45,692 bases of DNA from Bacteroides sp. (GCA_019416685.1 DXWV01000026.1:1-45692), one strand, 5' to 3'; shown: positions 36,105 to 44,804, counted from the stretch's first letter. Translations and numbers: made by a program. Notes: a model not told the origin generated them from the sequence alone.

Positions 36105-37418
36105 ATGTCAAAAAAAGAAACGACAAAAAGATATATTTTATTCATCACCGGTTTATTTATCAACGCAATAGGAATTAGTTTAATTATCAGAGCAGGACTT
36201 GGTTCATCTCCTATATCCAGCCTTCCTTACACCATCAGCCTCGGATTTCCCGTCACCCTGGGAACACTTACTTTTATTCTGAACCTTCTCCTCATAGCAG
36301 GACAGATCGTGTTACTAAAGAAAGATTTTAAGAAAATCCAATGGTTACAACTCCCTGTATCCGTCCTTTTTGGTTTTTTCATAGACCTCTCCATGTTGAT
36401 ACTGGCTTGGGTAATGCCCGAATTCTACCCCTGGAAAATTGTTACTTTACTGTTAGGTTGCATGATTCTTGGACTGGGAGTCAGTCTGGAAGTAATAGCC
36501 AATGTAGTTATGCTATCGGGAGAAGCATTCGTACATGCCATCTCACAAAAGAAGAAAAAAGAGTTTGGCTGGGTGAAAATAGGCTTCGATTGCACATTGA
36601 TGATTTTGGCCTGTACCTTGTCTCTGATACTATTCGGAGAGATTGCAGGTGTACGCGAGGGAACTATTATTGCGGCATTACTTGTCGGGGTATTCGCACG
36701 TTTTTTCAATCACCGGTTGATTTTCCTGAATACGATGCTCAATGACCGGACAGCCCCTGTCAGTGTCGAAATCTCTCACAAAACACAATTTGTGATTACC
36801 ATAGCACGAGAATTTGGTAGTGGAGGACGGGAAATAGGACGAAAAATAGCCAGTGACCTAGGTATTGCATTTTATGATGAAGAACTGATTGATATGGTAG
36901 CAACTGAGAATAATCTCACACCAGGATATGTGGAACAACATGAACAGAACATTTCAAACCAACTACTCTACGAATTCATCATGCAGGATTTCACCGTACC
37001 AATTGAAAAAAGTCTCTCTTCTGACGATGCTCTGTTTGTTGCCCAAAGTAAAGTAATCCGCAAAGTAGCAAGCCAACATTCTTGCGTAATAGTAGGCCGG
37101 TGCGCCAATTATGTCTTACAGGATTATGAGCTATGCTTTAATATATTTCTATATGCAGATTGGGAGAGCAAACTCAAAAGAATTATTAATGAATACGGAG
37201 AACCTGCAGACAAGGCTGAAAGTAAACTGAAGCGAATAAACAAAGCAAGAGCCAACCACTACAAAGCCTATACCAGCCGCACGTGGAATGACTCTAAAAA
37301 TTACGATTTATGCCTCAATACCAGCATTTTGAGCATAGATGAAGCATGCAAAGTTATTGAGGAGACTGCCCAAATATATCTGGCAAGAAAGGATAAAGCT
37401 CCCATAACAGCCTCATAA
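36105..37418 (+). CDS. YczE/YitT-like membrane domain fused to a cytidylate-kinase-like domain
   Basis: The protein has 437 aa when started at 36105; the earlier ATG at 36078 lies inside the promoter box. Residues about 8-215 form six or so membrane segments with YITGL..GLGSSPISSLPY-type features (here GLFINAIGISLIIRAGLGSSP), as in YczE/YyaS proteins. Residues about 225-430 resemble the cytidylate kinase-like family: FVITIAREFGSGGREIGRKIASDLGIAFYDEELI, whose loop GSGGREIG replaces a classical P-loop, then VIVGRCANYVL and INEYGEPADKAESKLKRINKAR. The soluble domain should face the cytoplasm. The substrate is unknown; a role in nucleotide or metabolite sensing at the membrane is inference. Confidence 0.85.
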   Translation: MSKKETTKRYILFITGLFINAIGISLIIRAGLGSSPISSLPYTISLGFPVTLGTLTFILNLLLIAGQIVLLKKDFKKIQWLQLPVSVLFGFFIDLSMLILAWVMPEFYPWKIVTLLLGCMILGLGVSLEVIANVVMLSGEAFVHAISQKKKKEFGWVKIGFDCTLMILACTLSLILFGEIAGVREGTIIAALLVGVFARFFNHRLIFLNTMLNDRTAPVSVEISHKTQFVITIAREFGSGGREIGRKIASDLGIAFYDEELIDMVATENNLTPGYVEQHEQNISNQLLYEFIMQDFTVPIEKSLSSDDALFVAQSKVIRKVASQHSCVIVGRCANYVLQDYELCFNIFLYADWESKLKRIINEYGEPADKAESKLKRINKARANHYKAYTSRTWNDSKNYDLCLNTSILSIDEACKVIEETAQIYLARKDKAPITAS

Positions 37419-37421
37419 CAG

Positions 37422-37634
37422 CTACTCCTCTCCCTCTCTATATTCCAGAATATCTCCCGGCTGACAATCCAGTTCTTTACAAATAGCTTCAAGTGTTGAG
37501 AACCGGATTGCTTTTGCTTTTCCGGTTTTCAATATAGACAGATTGGCTGGTGTAATATCTATTTTTTCCGCCAATTCTCCCAGAGATATTTTCCTCCGGG
37601 CCATCATTATATCAAGGTTTACTATTATAGCCAT
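37422..37634 (-). CDS. Small XRE-family repressor
   Basis: The protein has 70 aa and is almost entirely one helix-turn-helix: ARRKISLGELAEKIDITPANLSILKTGKAKAIRFSTLEAICKELDC at about 12-57 (core ITPANLSILKTGKAKAIR). This is the YozG-type minimal XRE protein that often accompanies DUF2975 membrane proteins. It is the last gene of the minus-strand operon, 23 nt after the third DUF2975 gene. It probably autoregulates the operon, with the membrane proteins modulating it. Confidence 0.88.
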   Translation of the reverse strand: MAIIVNLDIMMARRKISLGELAEKIDITPANLSILKTGKAKAIRFSTLEAICKELDCQPGDILEYREGEE

Positions 37635-37657
37635 AATTTCTCTTTTTTCAGTTTAGG

Positions 37658-38278
37658 TCAAATGGTAAGTTCCTGTTCTTCTTTTAATTTCACTCCTACT
37701 GCAAAAATCTCAATAAACAAAGCAAGCATAGAGAACATCATCCATGGATATTTTATAGAGTAACTCTCCACTTCATACCCTTCCAGAAGTATTTGCGAAG
37801 TCCAGTCGCTATACAGGAAGTAATTTCCTCCCTCCATACAAACTCCCAACAGAATAACAGAATAAATAAAGTAACGCATACGTTTTACATTTTTCCGTGT
37901 AAACACTTCACCACGAATAACAGAAAAAACAACCCGGACCAAACAATAAATACCGTATATACATAGAAAGACAAACGGTACAGTACAGCACTGATACATC
38001 ATATACCAGGAAGGAGTTTTCACAACGGTGCATATGCCAGCAATGGAGTAAGGCACTTTTTTATCAAAAGTTTTGTTCAACAACGAGTCTTCAACAACCG
38101 ACTTTGCTTTCACTGAGAAATCAGTAATATATGTACCTTTCTCGCCAATATATTCTCTTGAATCACCTGCTTCATTCCAGCCATCTATAAAGCCTGGCAC
38201 AGCATCCTTCAATGCAGTTACCATAAACATAACAAAAACCAATATACCCAATATTTTTACAGCTTTCATCTTTCCCAT
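37658..38278 (-). CDS. DUF2975 membrane protein, paralogue 3
   Basis: The protein has about 206 aa. ATG 38278 has AAAGGA in front; the frame is open to a GTG at 38296. There are four membrane segments (VKILGILVFVMFMVTAL; CCTVPFVFLCIYGIYCLVRVV; YFIYSVILLGVCMEGGNYF; WMMFSMLALFIEIFAVGVKL). A soluble loop of about 75 residues separates TM1 and TM2. The segment GEVFTRKNVKRMRY after TM2 is the DUF2975 signature. The C-terminus is LKEEQELTI, shared almost letter for letter with the two upstream paralogues. The function of the family is unknown. Confidence 0.8.
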   Translation of the reverse strand: MGKMKAVKILGILVFVMFMVTALKDAVPGFIDGWNEAGDSREYIGEKGTYITDFSVKAKSVVEDSLLNKTFDKKVPYSIAGICTVVKTPSWYMMYQCCTVPFVFLCIYGIYCLVRVVFSVIRGEVFTRKNVKRMRYFIYSVILLGVCMEGGNYFLYSDWTSQILLEGYEVESYSIKYPWMMFSMLALFIEIFAVGVKLKEEQELTI

Positions 38279-38303
38279 AAACATCCTTTCAGACACAAAT
38301 TTA

Positions 38304-38765
38304 TTAAATAGTAAGCTCCTGCTCCTCTTTCATACGGACCCCAATCTTGAATACACATCCGATAAATAAAATAAATACTCCAAGCAGAATATAAATCAGA
38401 TAAGTCTGCCGGAGATTACTCACAGAGACAAAAGTTCCGAAAAAGCCTTGCAGTAACCCATTCAGTTCGACAATTCCTCCAATAGCCACAATCAAAGTAG
38501 AGTTCTCCTTCGTAAACACCTCTTTACGTTTCACATTACGAAGCAGGCAGAAGATAAGAATACTACATACAGCCATTGCCAATAGAGTAATACTTTGAGG
38601 AAGCATAATCCACAAGAAATCGTCGGTATTATCTTTCCCTAAATCAAAACACAACATCACATTTTGAATAAAGCTAATCAGCAAGCAGCAGAAACAGATA
38701 AACATCAAGCATGTCATCACCACTTCCAACTCTTGTTTCGGATCTTTGCTAAACAAACTTTTCAT
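38304..38765 (-). CDS. DUF2975-like membrane protein, paralogue 2 (short)
   Basis: The protein has 153 aa and four membrane segments, but lacks the long loop between TM1 and TM2 seen in the two neighbours. After TM2, VKRKEVFTKENSTLIVAIGG corresponds to the GEVFTRKNVKRMR signature. The tail MKEEQELTI is conserved. A TTATG start with AAAGGGAAC upstream is clear. It sits 14 nt after paralogue 1 and 25 nt before the chosen start of paralogue 3, so the three were likely made by tandem duplication, with divergence or loop loss here. Confidence 0.78.
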   Translation of the reverse strand: MKSLFSKDPKQELEVVMTCLMFICFCCLLISFIQNVMLCFDLGKDNTDDFLWIMLPQSITLLAMAVCSILIFCLLRNVKRKEVFTKENSTLIVAIGGIVELNGLLQGFFGTFVSVSNLRQTYLIYILLGVFILFIGCVFKIGVRMKEEQELTI

Positions 38766-38779
38766 AACTGTTCCCTTTC

Positions 38780-39430
38780 TTAAATGGTTAAATCCTGTTC
38801 TTCTTTCATTCTTAATCCGATAGCAAAAATCTCACCTACAATCAGTGCTACCAACCCTAAGGTTAAAGTCAACTTGGATACAAGACCAGACAAATTCAAA
38901 GAATATCCCGGTATTGAGAATGCATCCGATAGTTCATAAGCCGAAATATAAGCAGGAAGAGCATCGCAAATAAAATTAAGAATCAGTATTGCTCCTAACC
39001 AGCGAAGGCGACGGACATTCTTCCAACTGAAAATATTCGATTTATTAATAGCTACTATCAATTTAAAGAAGAAAACCACAGAGAAGATCATAGTGAAAAT
39101 ACCTATAAAATTGCACATCATAGAGGTAAACTTAAACCACAAGTTAACCGGTGTATTTACACTCACTATCAGCTTACCATAAATAGCCGGAACAAATTTC
39201 CCCGATTTCTCATTATACACTGAGTCTTTCAGATCAACAAAATCATCCGGAAACAAAGAGATAGATTTCATATTGTGTGTTCGCTTCAATTGTTCTTTAT
39301 CATGCTCTGCATTCATTCCCACCCGGAAACCGGCCATAAATGCATTACTAAAATAGTAAGCAGACTCAAACACCGAGTAACAAAATACCAGCATTACCAA
39401 TAAACAAAGTATATTCAATCTCCTTTTCAT
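38780..39430 (-). CDS. DUF2975 membrane protein, paralogue 1
   Basis: The protein has 216 aa. Start ATG 39430 lies 5 nt after the CPBP stop; an upstream TTG overlapping that stop is less likely. TM1 is ILCLLVMLVFCYSVFESAYYF. A loop of about 75 residues follows (MKSISLFPDDFVDLKDSVYN), then TM2-TM4 with KSNIFSWKNVRRLRWLGAIL as the DUF2975 signature. The protein ends in LRMKEEQDLTI. The extracytoplasmic loops of paralogues 1 and 3 differ strongly while the tails are conserved, so the tail is probably the functional contact. Confidence 0.8.
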   Translation of the reverse strand: MKRRLNILCLLVMLVFCYSVFESAYYFSNAFMAGFRVGMNAEHDKEQLKRTHNMKSISLFPDDFVDLKDSVYNEKSGKFVPAIYGKLIVSVNTPVNLWFKFTSMMCNFIGIFTMIFSVVFFFKLIVAINKSNIFSWKNVRRLRWLGAILILNFICDALPAYISAYELSDAFSIPGYSLNLSGLVSKLTLTLGLVALIVGEIFAIGLRMKEEQDLTI

Positions 39431-39435
39431 GACAA

Positions 39436-40254
39436 TCAATTGTTTTCAGTCAATATTTCTATGTTATTATCTTTTTTCCAGGGATAAACTACTGTCGTTC
39501 GTTTCATCAACCAATAACACCCTACCAGCAATATAGCTGCTACACAAGTGATTATCAGATTGGCCATACCACCAACAAGAGCATCCATATCCTCCACACC
39601 GGGATATTTTATATTAATATAAACCGATATGCTATTATTTAATATGTGCATCAGAATACAAGGTATCAGACTCGCTGTTTTGTAATAGACCCATGCCAGA
39701 AGAAGACCGATAAGAAATGCGGGCACCACCTGCACCGGATTAATATGGAATATCCCAAATATCAAAGCCGAAATAAAAATGGCTTTCGCAGGATTATATT
39801 GTTTCAACAAAGCCTTGGTGATAGCACCACGGAATAACAACTCTTCAAGAATAGGCCCCACAACAGCTATGGCAACAATTCCTCCCCATCCGGATTGCAA
39901 AATATCGAAGGCCTGTTCCATTATATTGGGTAACCACTTCATATGAGATATCAATGTAGAAGCCAGCCACGAACAAGAGAGAAGGCTAACCACACTCAGC
40001 ACCAGATAAGAAGGAGATACTGTAGACCAGGTTACTTTTTCATTACTGATATAACCCGCTTTCCAAAGGTAGAAAAGCATTAACAGAATACCGGTCATCT
40101 GTGCAGGAATCATTATCATCTGCATCAGCGCCTCTTTATCTATTCCACCGGTAGTGGCAAACAAATAAATAGCACAAGGAACTGTTATCAGAATAGGTGA
40201 CAGAATCTGCAGGATTGCAAAGTAAATAAGAACCAGTTTTATCGCAGTTTTCAT
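39436..40254 (-). CDS. CPBP-family intramembrane glutamic protease
   Basis: This 272-aa integral membrane protein has about eight hydrophobic segments. All CPBP/Abi motifs are intact: GPILEELLFRG with Glu137-Glu138 and Arg142 (motif 1), FGIFHINPVQ with His170 (motif 2), and CILMHILNNSI with His203 and Asn207 (motif 3). The family includes CAAX-type proteases, bacteriocin self-immunity proteins and proteases that release membrane-held regulators. It is first in the operon, with its own TATCTTTG promoter. The next gene follows after 5 nt. The membrane-protein neighbours and XRE protein suggest a regulated-proteolysis circuit. Confidence 0.92.
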   Translation of the reverse strand: MKTAIKLVLIYFAILQILSPILITVPCAIYLFATTGGIDKEALMQMIMIPAQMTGILLMLFYLWKAGYISNEKVTWSTVSPSYLVLSVVSLLSCSWLASTLISHMKWLPNIMEQAFDILQSGWGGIVAIAVVGPILEELLFRGAITKALLKQYNPAKAIFISALIFGIFHINPVQVVPAFLIGLLLAWVYYKTASLIPCILMHILNNSISVYINIKYPGVEDMDALVGGMANLIITCVAAILLVGCYWLMKRTTVVYPWKKDNNIEILTENN

Positions 40255-40277
40255 TTCATTTTTATATTAAAGGGGTG

Positions 40278-40285
40278 CAAAGATA
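40278..40285 (-). promoter_or_regulatory. -7 box of the CPBP/DUF2975/XRE operon
   Basis: The minus strand reads TATCTTTG, just after the DUF3836 stop and 23 nt before the CPBP ATG. It makes the five-gene operon independent of the DUF3836 promoter. Confidence 0.6.
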
Positions 40286-40291
40286 ATTGTT

Positions 40292-40798
40292 TTAATTCAG
40301 ACTATCGGCCTCCATTGCGAGATAATCCCCACACAATAAATACTGGTTTGTTTCCCAACTTTCTTCGTTCTGATTCCATTTATAAAGCACGTATGACAGA
40401 ATTTCATTTTCAAGTCCTTTACTATAAACAGCCTTCTGCGGATTCAGGGAGAAGTCTTGCGTTTTACTGTTCCATGCAGCATACTCTACTATTGAATTAT
40501 TTCCGGATTCAGACAGGCTGATCAGATAATAAGGTACCCATTTCCGCTCTACCGCACTCCAACGATAGGCTTTCTTTACTCCGCCTTTCCCCTGAGCATC
40601 TTTGCTATATTCATATTTCAGTTTCGGAGTAAGATACTTTCCACTTTTATCAAGAGTATATACCGTTTCAGCATTTTCGCTCTTATTATAAACGAATTTA
40701 GAAGAAGTCTGTGCACTAACTGCAGAACTACACAAAAATAAGGCTAACATTGAGATAGATACAACCAGCATCGAGATACTCATAAATGACTTTTTCAT
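40292..40798 (-). CDS. DUF3836 secreted protein
   Basis: The protein has 168 aa with a clear signal peptide (MLVVSISMLALFLCSSAVSAQ). The mature part is short and beta-rich with many Tyr/Trp repeats: KFVYNKSENAETVYTLDK, YEYSKDAQGKGGVKKAYRWS, ERKWVPYYLISLSESGN, YVLYKWNQNEESWETN. This layout matches DUF3836, found almost only in Bacteroides and of unknown function. It probably sits in the periplasm or is exported. It is transcribed toward the CPBP operon from a promoter flanked by an inverted repeat (40834-40896). Confidence 0.8.
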   Translation of the reverse strand: MKKSFMSISMLVVSISMLALFLCSSAVSAQTSSKFVYNKSENAETVYTLDKSGKYLTPKLKYEYSKDAQGKGGVKKAYRWSAVERKWVPYYLISLSESGNNSIVEYAAWNSKTQDFSLNPQKAVYSKGLENEILSYVLYKWNQNEESWETNQYLLCGDYLAMEADSLN

Positions 40799-40833
40799 AA
40801 AACTATGTATTTTTAATTGTTATTCAATGATTA

Positions 40834-40910
40834 TTTATCGTTTTTCGATATGCAAAGGAAAACATTATTTTTCATCCACCAAAGAAAAACGATAAAAATT
40901 TATCGATAAA
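40834..40910 (-). promoter_or_regulatory. DUF3836 promoter bracketed by a 13-bp inverted repeat
   Basis: TTTATCGTTTTTC (40834-40846) and GAAAAACGATAAA (40884-40896) are exact inverted copies. Between them, on the minus strand, lie TTTG (40883-40880) and TTCCTTTG (40860-40853), 19 nt apart, a near-consensus -33/-7 pair. A further palindrome TTTATCGATAAA lies at 40899-40910. The layout looks like paired operators that could loop over the promoter. Confidence 0.6.
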
Positions 40911-41200
40911 CAATAAAATATTTTTTTTGCGGCTTATTTATTCAACTACTGAGTATAGTATATTTCTCTTTTTCTACCTCTATAAAATTCCAATCGCCAC
41001 TTGATGTTCCCAATAGTACCAACACAAATTGCCTGCAACTATAATAGCAATCTTTCAATGCAACTTACTATTTGTAATTATTAAGGATTAAAAAGAAACC
41101 AGGAAAAGAAAAAATTAGGGCCCTTCAACATCAAAACATCCACACAAACACAATAATCCGTAAACACCTTATTATCAACACACTACACATTACATTTTTT

Positions 41201-41288
41201 ACTCATAGAGAAACAAGATGAAACTCGTAGAGAAACATCCTGTTTCTCTACGACCAACAAGACGATTCTCTACGACCAACAAGCAAGA
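41201..41288. repeat. Four-unit palindromic array with 22-nt period
   Basis: ACTC[AG]TAGAGAAACA begins at 41201 and 41223. The inverted word TTCTCTACGACCAACAAG begins at 41244 and 41266. The centre is a perfect 13-bp inverted repeat, TCGTAGAGAAACA and TGTTTCTCTACGA, around TCC (41225-41253). So two direct units face two inverted ones, all spaced about two DNA helical turns apart. Confidence 0.8.
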
Positions 41289-41635
41289 AATCTATAAGAC
41301 ATTACAAATAAATATGAAAAAATATACCCTTTCCCACTGTAATAAAATAATCATCACCAATCATATGATCATTTAATTGATAGCCATACCGGAAAATATT
41401 AATTTTACTGGCAGAAATACAATATACATACCGTAAATAAATATTTCCATTTACAACCTTTGCTATCCGGAATATTTTCTATAAATTGCGACCGTTTACC
41501 AGTCAAACTGATAAGACAGACAAAACGATCTATTATCCCGCTATAATCCCGATGAATAATAAAATAGTTGTTTACTTATGATTTGTATCCGGCAGTTCTT
41601 TATTTGTTAGTGGAATAAGCTTAATCTATTACATT

Positions 41636-44533
41636 ATGTGGAAAAAAGCAGTATTATATTCTTGTTTTTTAGTGTTCTCATCCTATGCCCAGGCAGATGG
41701 GCTGATCACTGTTGATTATAACATCCAGCCTGTTTACGGATACAGAGTAGATGGAACGCCCGGACGGATTGTAGAAATCAAATTGAAAGGCGAGAAGTTG
41801 CAGGGCGACTGCCTGATTGACGTAGTAGCAAAAGGTTGCAAAGAAAAAAATCGTTTTACACTGAACGCGAAAGACTCCACGCATATAGAACTTCTGCTAC
41901 CTTCAACACTTCCTGTCGGGAAAAAATCAGAAGTAACTGTAACTCTTACTTATGCAGGAGAAAAGTATAAGAAAAAGCTAAGTATAAGCCCCATGCGACA
42001 CTGGAATATTTATTTATACAACCACTCCCATGTAGATATAGGTTATACGAATACCCACAAAAACATAGAGCAGCTTCATAAGAACAACATAATAGAGGGT
42101 ATCAAGTTGGCGGAAGAGACAAAAGATTTCCGGCAAGGAGCACAATATGTATGGAACCCGGAGGTTAGCTGGCCATTGGAACGCCTGTGGCAATCTAATC
42201 CGGAAAAAAGAGAAGACCTTATCAATGCCATAAAAAAAGGACAGCTAAGTGTGGATGCCAGTTACCTGAATCTGAATACAAGTATTTGTTCTGATGAAGA
42301 ATTATTTCATGTGTTCAAATTCACACGAAATATACAAAAACTGAGCGGACAACCGTCTGATGTTTTTCAGCAATTCGATATACCGGGCATTTCCTGGGGG
42401 CTTATTCCAGTCATGGCACAAGAAGGCATTAAGTATGTAATGTCATGGCCCAATACAGACCGTGCCGGAAACGCACATACACATGGTATGGACGGTAAGC
42501 CTTTCTGGTGGATTGGTCCGGATGGAAAGTCCAAAGTATTATTCCTGCAGCCCGGATGCTATGCCAATAGTGGGAGTATGCAGAAGGGAGCCACCACGGG
42601 GCGTCCCTGGTTTGGACAACGTGATCCGAAAAAAGTTCCTTTGGAAATCAGAACCGGAAGTGCAAATGTAGATTTTACAAATAAACTGATTGAACTGGAA
42701 AACAATAATTATCCCTACGACTTTACCGTTCTTTCCTGGACTTTGTGGGATAATAGCCCGTTGGATGCCGACATACCCTTCGCTGTGAAAGCTTGGAATG
42801 AGAAGTATGCTTATCCTAAAATCATTATCAGCGGAGGACATGAGATCATGTCAATGATTGAAGAGAAATACGGTAAACAACTGCCTGTAGTAACCGGAGA
42901 TTATACGGAATACTGGACAGATGGTATAGGAACAGCAGCAGGATTAACATCGAAAAACCGAAATGCCAAAGAGAGGTTAGTGCAGGCGGAAACGATCTGG
43001 TCACTGTTAGGAGAAGGCAAGAAAGCTCCCCGGGCAGATTTCGACGAAGGATGGAGGTATATTCTTTTAGGCTCGGAACATACCTGGTGTTTTGAAAATC
43101 CTACCGAGCCTTATTTTCAGGATGCCATATGGAAAGTCAAGCAATCTTATTTTCATGAAGCCGAGAATCGGTCAATAGACATGCTGGCTGAGTCTCTGGC
43201 TCCGATTACAGATAAATCCAACGGAGCGTTAGGTCCCAAAGAAGGTCCCTCTAATGGTGGTATTGCTGTTATTAATACACACACATGGCCCCATACCGGC
43301 ATCATCACTTTGTCAGAAGCAGAAAGCCTGAAAGGAAATAAAGTTATAGGCCCCGATGGAAAAGAGGTTCTTTCCCAACGGCTATCTACCGGTGAGTTAT
43401 TATTTGTTGCAGCAGAGATTCCGGCGCTAAGTTCCTGCCACTACCGGGTGGTTGAAGGTAATTGCACTTTGGACGGAGGATGCAAGACAGACGGAACAAA
43501 CCTGGAGAATGACTTTCTAAAGCTTCGGATAGATCCTGCAACCGGTAATATAGTCCGTTTTATCAATAAGAAATCCGGCTATGATTATGTAAAAAATGAG
43601 GGAGCCAATACTTTTGCCTGGCTTCCCGCAAATGAAAATCGCCCTTTGGCAGATACGGTGACTTCTATTTCTGTCACAGAAAAAGGATCATTGGCTGTCG
43701 AGATATGCATAACATCCCAAGCAAAAGGATGCCGCAGCATATCCCGCTCCATCCGTTTATTGGCCAACCAGCCCTGGGCAGAAATAACGAATGTGGTCGA
43801 TAAGTTACCATTAACGGAGAAAGACGGTATACATTTTGGTTTCGATTTCAATATCCCCGATTCTAAAACCCGTGTCGATATTCCCTGGGGGATTATGGAA
43901 GTAGAAAAAGACCAATGGCCACAGGGAAACCGGAATTGGCTTACATTGCAAAGATGGCTGGATGTTTCCAACGAAACACATGGCATCACTTGGTGTTCTC
44001 TGGATGCTCCTCTGTTTGAATATGGTGACAGATATGCCAACATTTCAATGGGATGGGGAGGAAGAGGCAATTGGGTCGCTAAGCTGGAACCCAGTTCTAC
44101 AATATATTCGTGGGTGATGAATAATCATTGGCATACGAATTTCCCATTAACACAGGATGGACCTGTTACATTCCGGTACCGCATTCTGCCCCATGGTAAA
44201 TATGATGTAGTCGAAGCAAACCGATTTGGTCTGGAACAGTCTCAACCATTGGTTTATGTAACGGCAGATAAAGATCCGCAAGTGAAACCACTGATTGTAA
44301 TTGACAATCCAAAAGTCTATCCGACAATCCTCAAGTCTTTGGATAAAGATCATATGATGGTTGTCCGTCTCCGTTCTTTATCGGATAAAGAAGAGAGTGT
44401 GAAATTATCATTCCCTCAGAAAAGTCCTAAACGAATTTCTCTTTGCGATCTGGAAGAAATAGCCAGTAAAGAAGTTGGTGGAGATCTGGTTATGAAACCT
44501 TATGGGCAGGTTACATTGAAATTAGAATTATAA
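41636..44533 (+). CDS. Secreted GH38-type alpha-mannosidase
   Basis: The protein has 965 aa with signal peptide KAVLYSCFLVFSSYAQA. A beta-sandwich of about 100 residues precedes the catalytic domain. The zinc motif HSHVDIGYT lies at about 130-138. QQFDIPGISWGLIPVMAQEGI at about 245-265 provides the likely nucleophile or metal Asp. WTLWDNSPLDADIP and DGIGTAAGLTSKNRNAKERL follow, then the large C-terminal beta domains typical of GH38 (about 560-965). The family cleaves alpha-mannose with retention, using Zn. The gene is alone; substrate linkage is not deducible. An inverted repeat follows at 44546-44633. Confidence 0.87.
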   Translation: MWKKAVLYSCFLVFSSYAQADGLITVDYNIQPVYGYRVDGTPGRIVEIKLKGEKLQGDCLIDVVAKGCKEKNRFTLNAKDSTHIELLLPSTLPVGKKSEVTVTLTYAGEKYKKKLSISPMRHWNIYLYNHSHVDIGYTNTHKNIEQLHKNNIIEGIKLAEETKDFRQGAQYVWNPEVSWPLERLWQSNPEKREDLINAIKKGQLSVDASYLNLNTSICSDEELFHVFKFTRNIQKLSGQPSDVFQQFDIPGISWGLIPVMAQEGIKYVMSWPNTDRAGNAHTHGMDGKPFWWIGPDGKSKVLFLQPGCYANSGSMQKGATTGRPWFGQRDPKKVPLEIRTGSANVDFTNKLIELENNNYPYDFTVLSWTLWDNSPLDADIPFAVKAWNEKYAYPKIIISGGHEIMSMIEEKYGKQLPVVTGDYTEYWTDGIGTAAGLTSKNRNAKERLVQAETIWSLLGEGKKAPRADFDEGWRYILLGSEHTWCFENPTEPYFQDAIWKVKQSYFHEAENRSIDMLAESLAPITDKSNGALGPKEGPSNGGIAVINTHTWPHTGIITLSEAESLKGNKVIGPDGKEVLSQRLSTGELLFVAAEIPALSSCHYRVVEGNCTLDGGCKTDGTNLENDFLKLRIDPATGNIVRFINKKSGYDYVKNEGANTFAWLPANENRPLADTVTSISVTEKGSLAVEICITSQAKGCRSISRSIRLLANQPWAEITNVVDKLPLTEKDGIHFGFDFNIPDSKTRVDIPWGIMEVEKDQWPQGNRNWLTLQRWLDVSNETHGITWCSLDAPLFEYGDRYANISMGWGGRGNWVAKLEPSSTIYSWVMNNHWHTNFPLTQDGPVTFRYRILPHGKYDVVEANRFGLEQSQPLVYVTADKDPQVKPLIVIDNPKVYPTILKSLDKDHMMVVRLRSLSDKEESVKLSFPQKSPKRISLCDLEEIASKEVGGDLVMKPYGQVTLKLEL

Positions 44534-44545
44534 ATAGTTCTGAAT

Positions 44546-44633
44546 TATTTCACCACAGAGGACACAGAGAGCACAGAGTAGTTATTTAATTGACTTTAAA
44601 TAATTAAAACCCTGTGCCCTCTGTGGTGAAATA
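44546..44633 (+). repeat. Inverted repeat with 22-nt arms (CACAGAGG type)
   Basis: The arm beginning TATTTCACCACAGAGGACAC (44546-44567) matches, inverted, the arm ending CCTCTGTGGTGAAATA (44612-44633) at 21 of 22 positions. The inner words TTATTTAA and TTAAATAA extend the stem. It begins 13 nt after the GH38 stop and may end transcription, though the T-tract is poor. Sequences rich in CACAGAG look like a dispersed repeat. Confidence 0.75.
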
Positions 44634-44804
44634 TATTCATTATTGATCAATATAAAAAAGTCACACAACTCCCACTCTAATCGAACATTTTGAGTGCAGA
44701 GAATTTAAACTTATCAAAAGGATTTTGTATAAATTCATCGCAAACTTATTGTTGTATTATTCTTTTAAAACAGGAATATTCAGTATTCTACCGGGATATA
44801 CTCT

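Larger units (their letters stand above)
40799..41635. other. Long AT-rich divergent intergenic region
   Basis: The region has 837 nt and no credible gene on either strand. It holds the DUF3836 promoter with its flanking inverted repeat (40834-40910) and a four-unit 22-nt palindromic array (41201-41288). I found no clear TAnnTTTG box in front of the GH38 gene at 41636. The stretch 40920-41200 shows nothing I can support. Confidence 0.55.
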
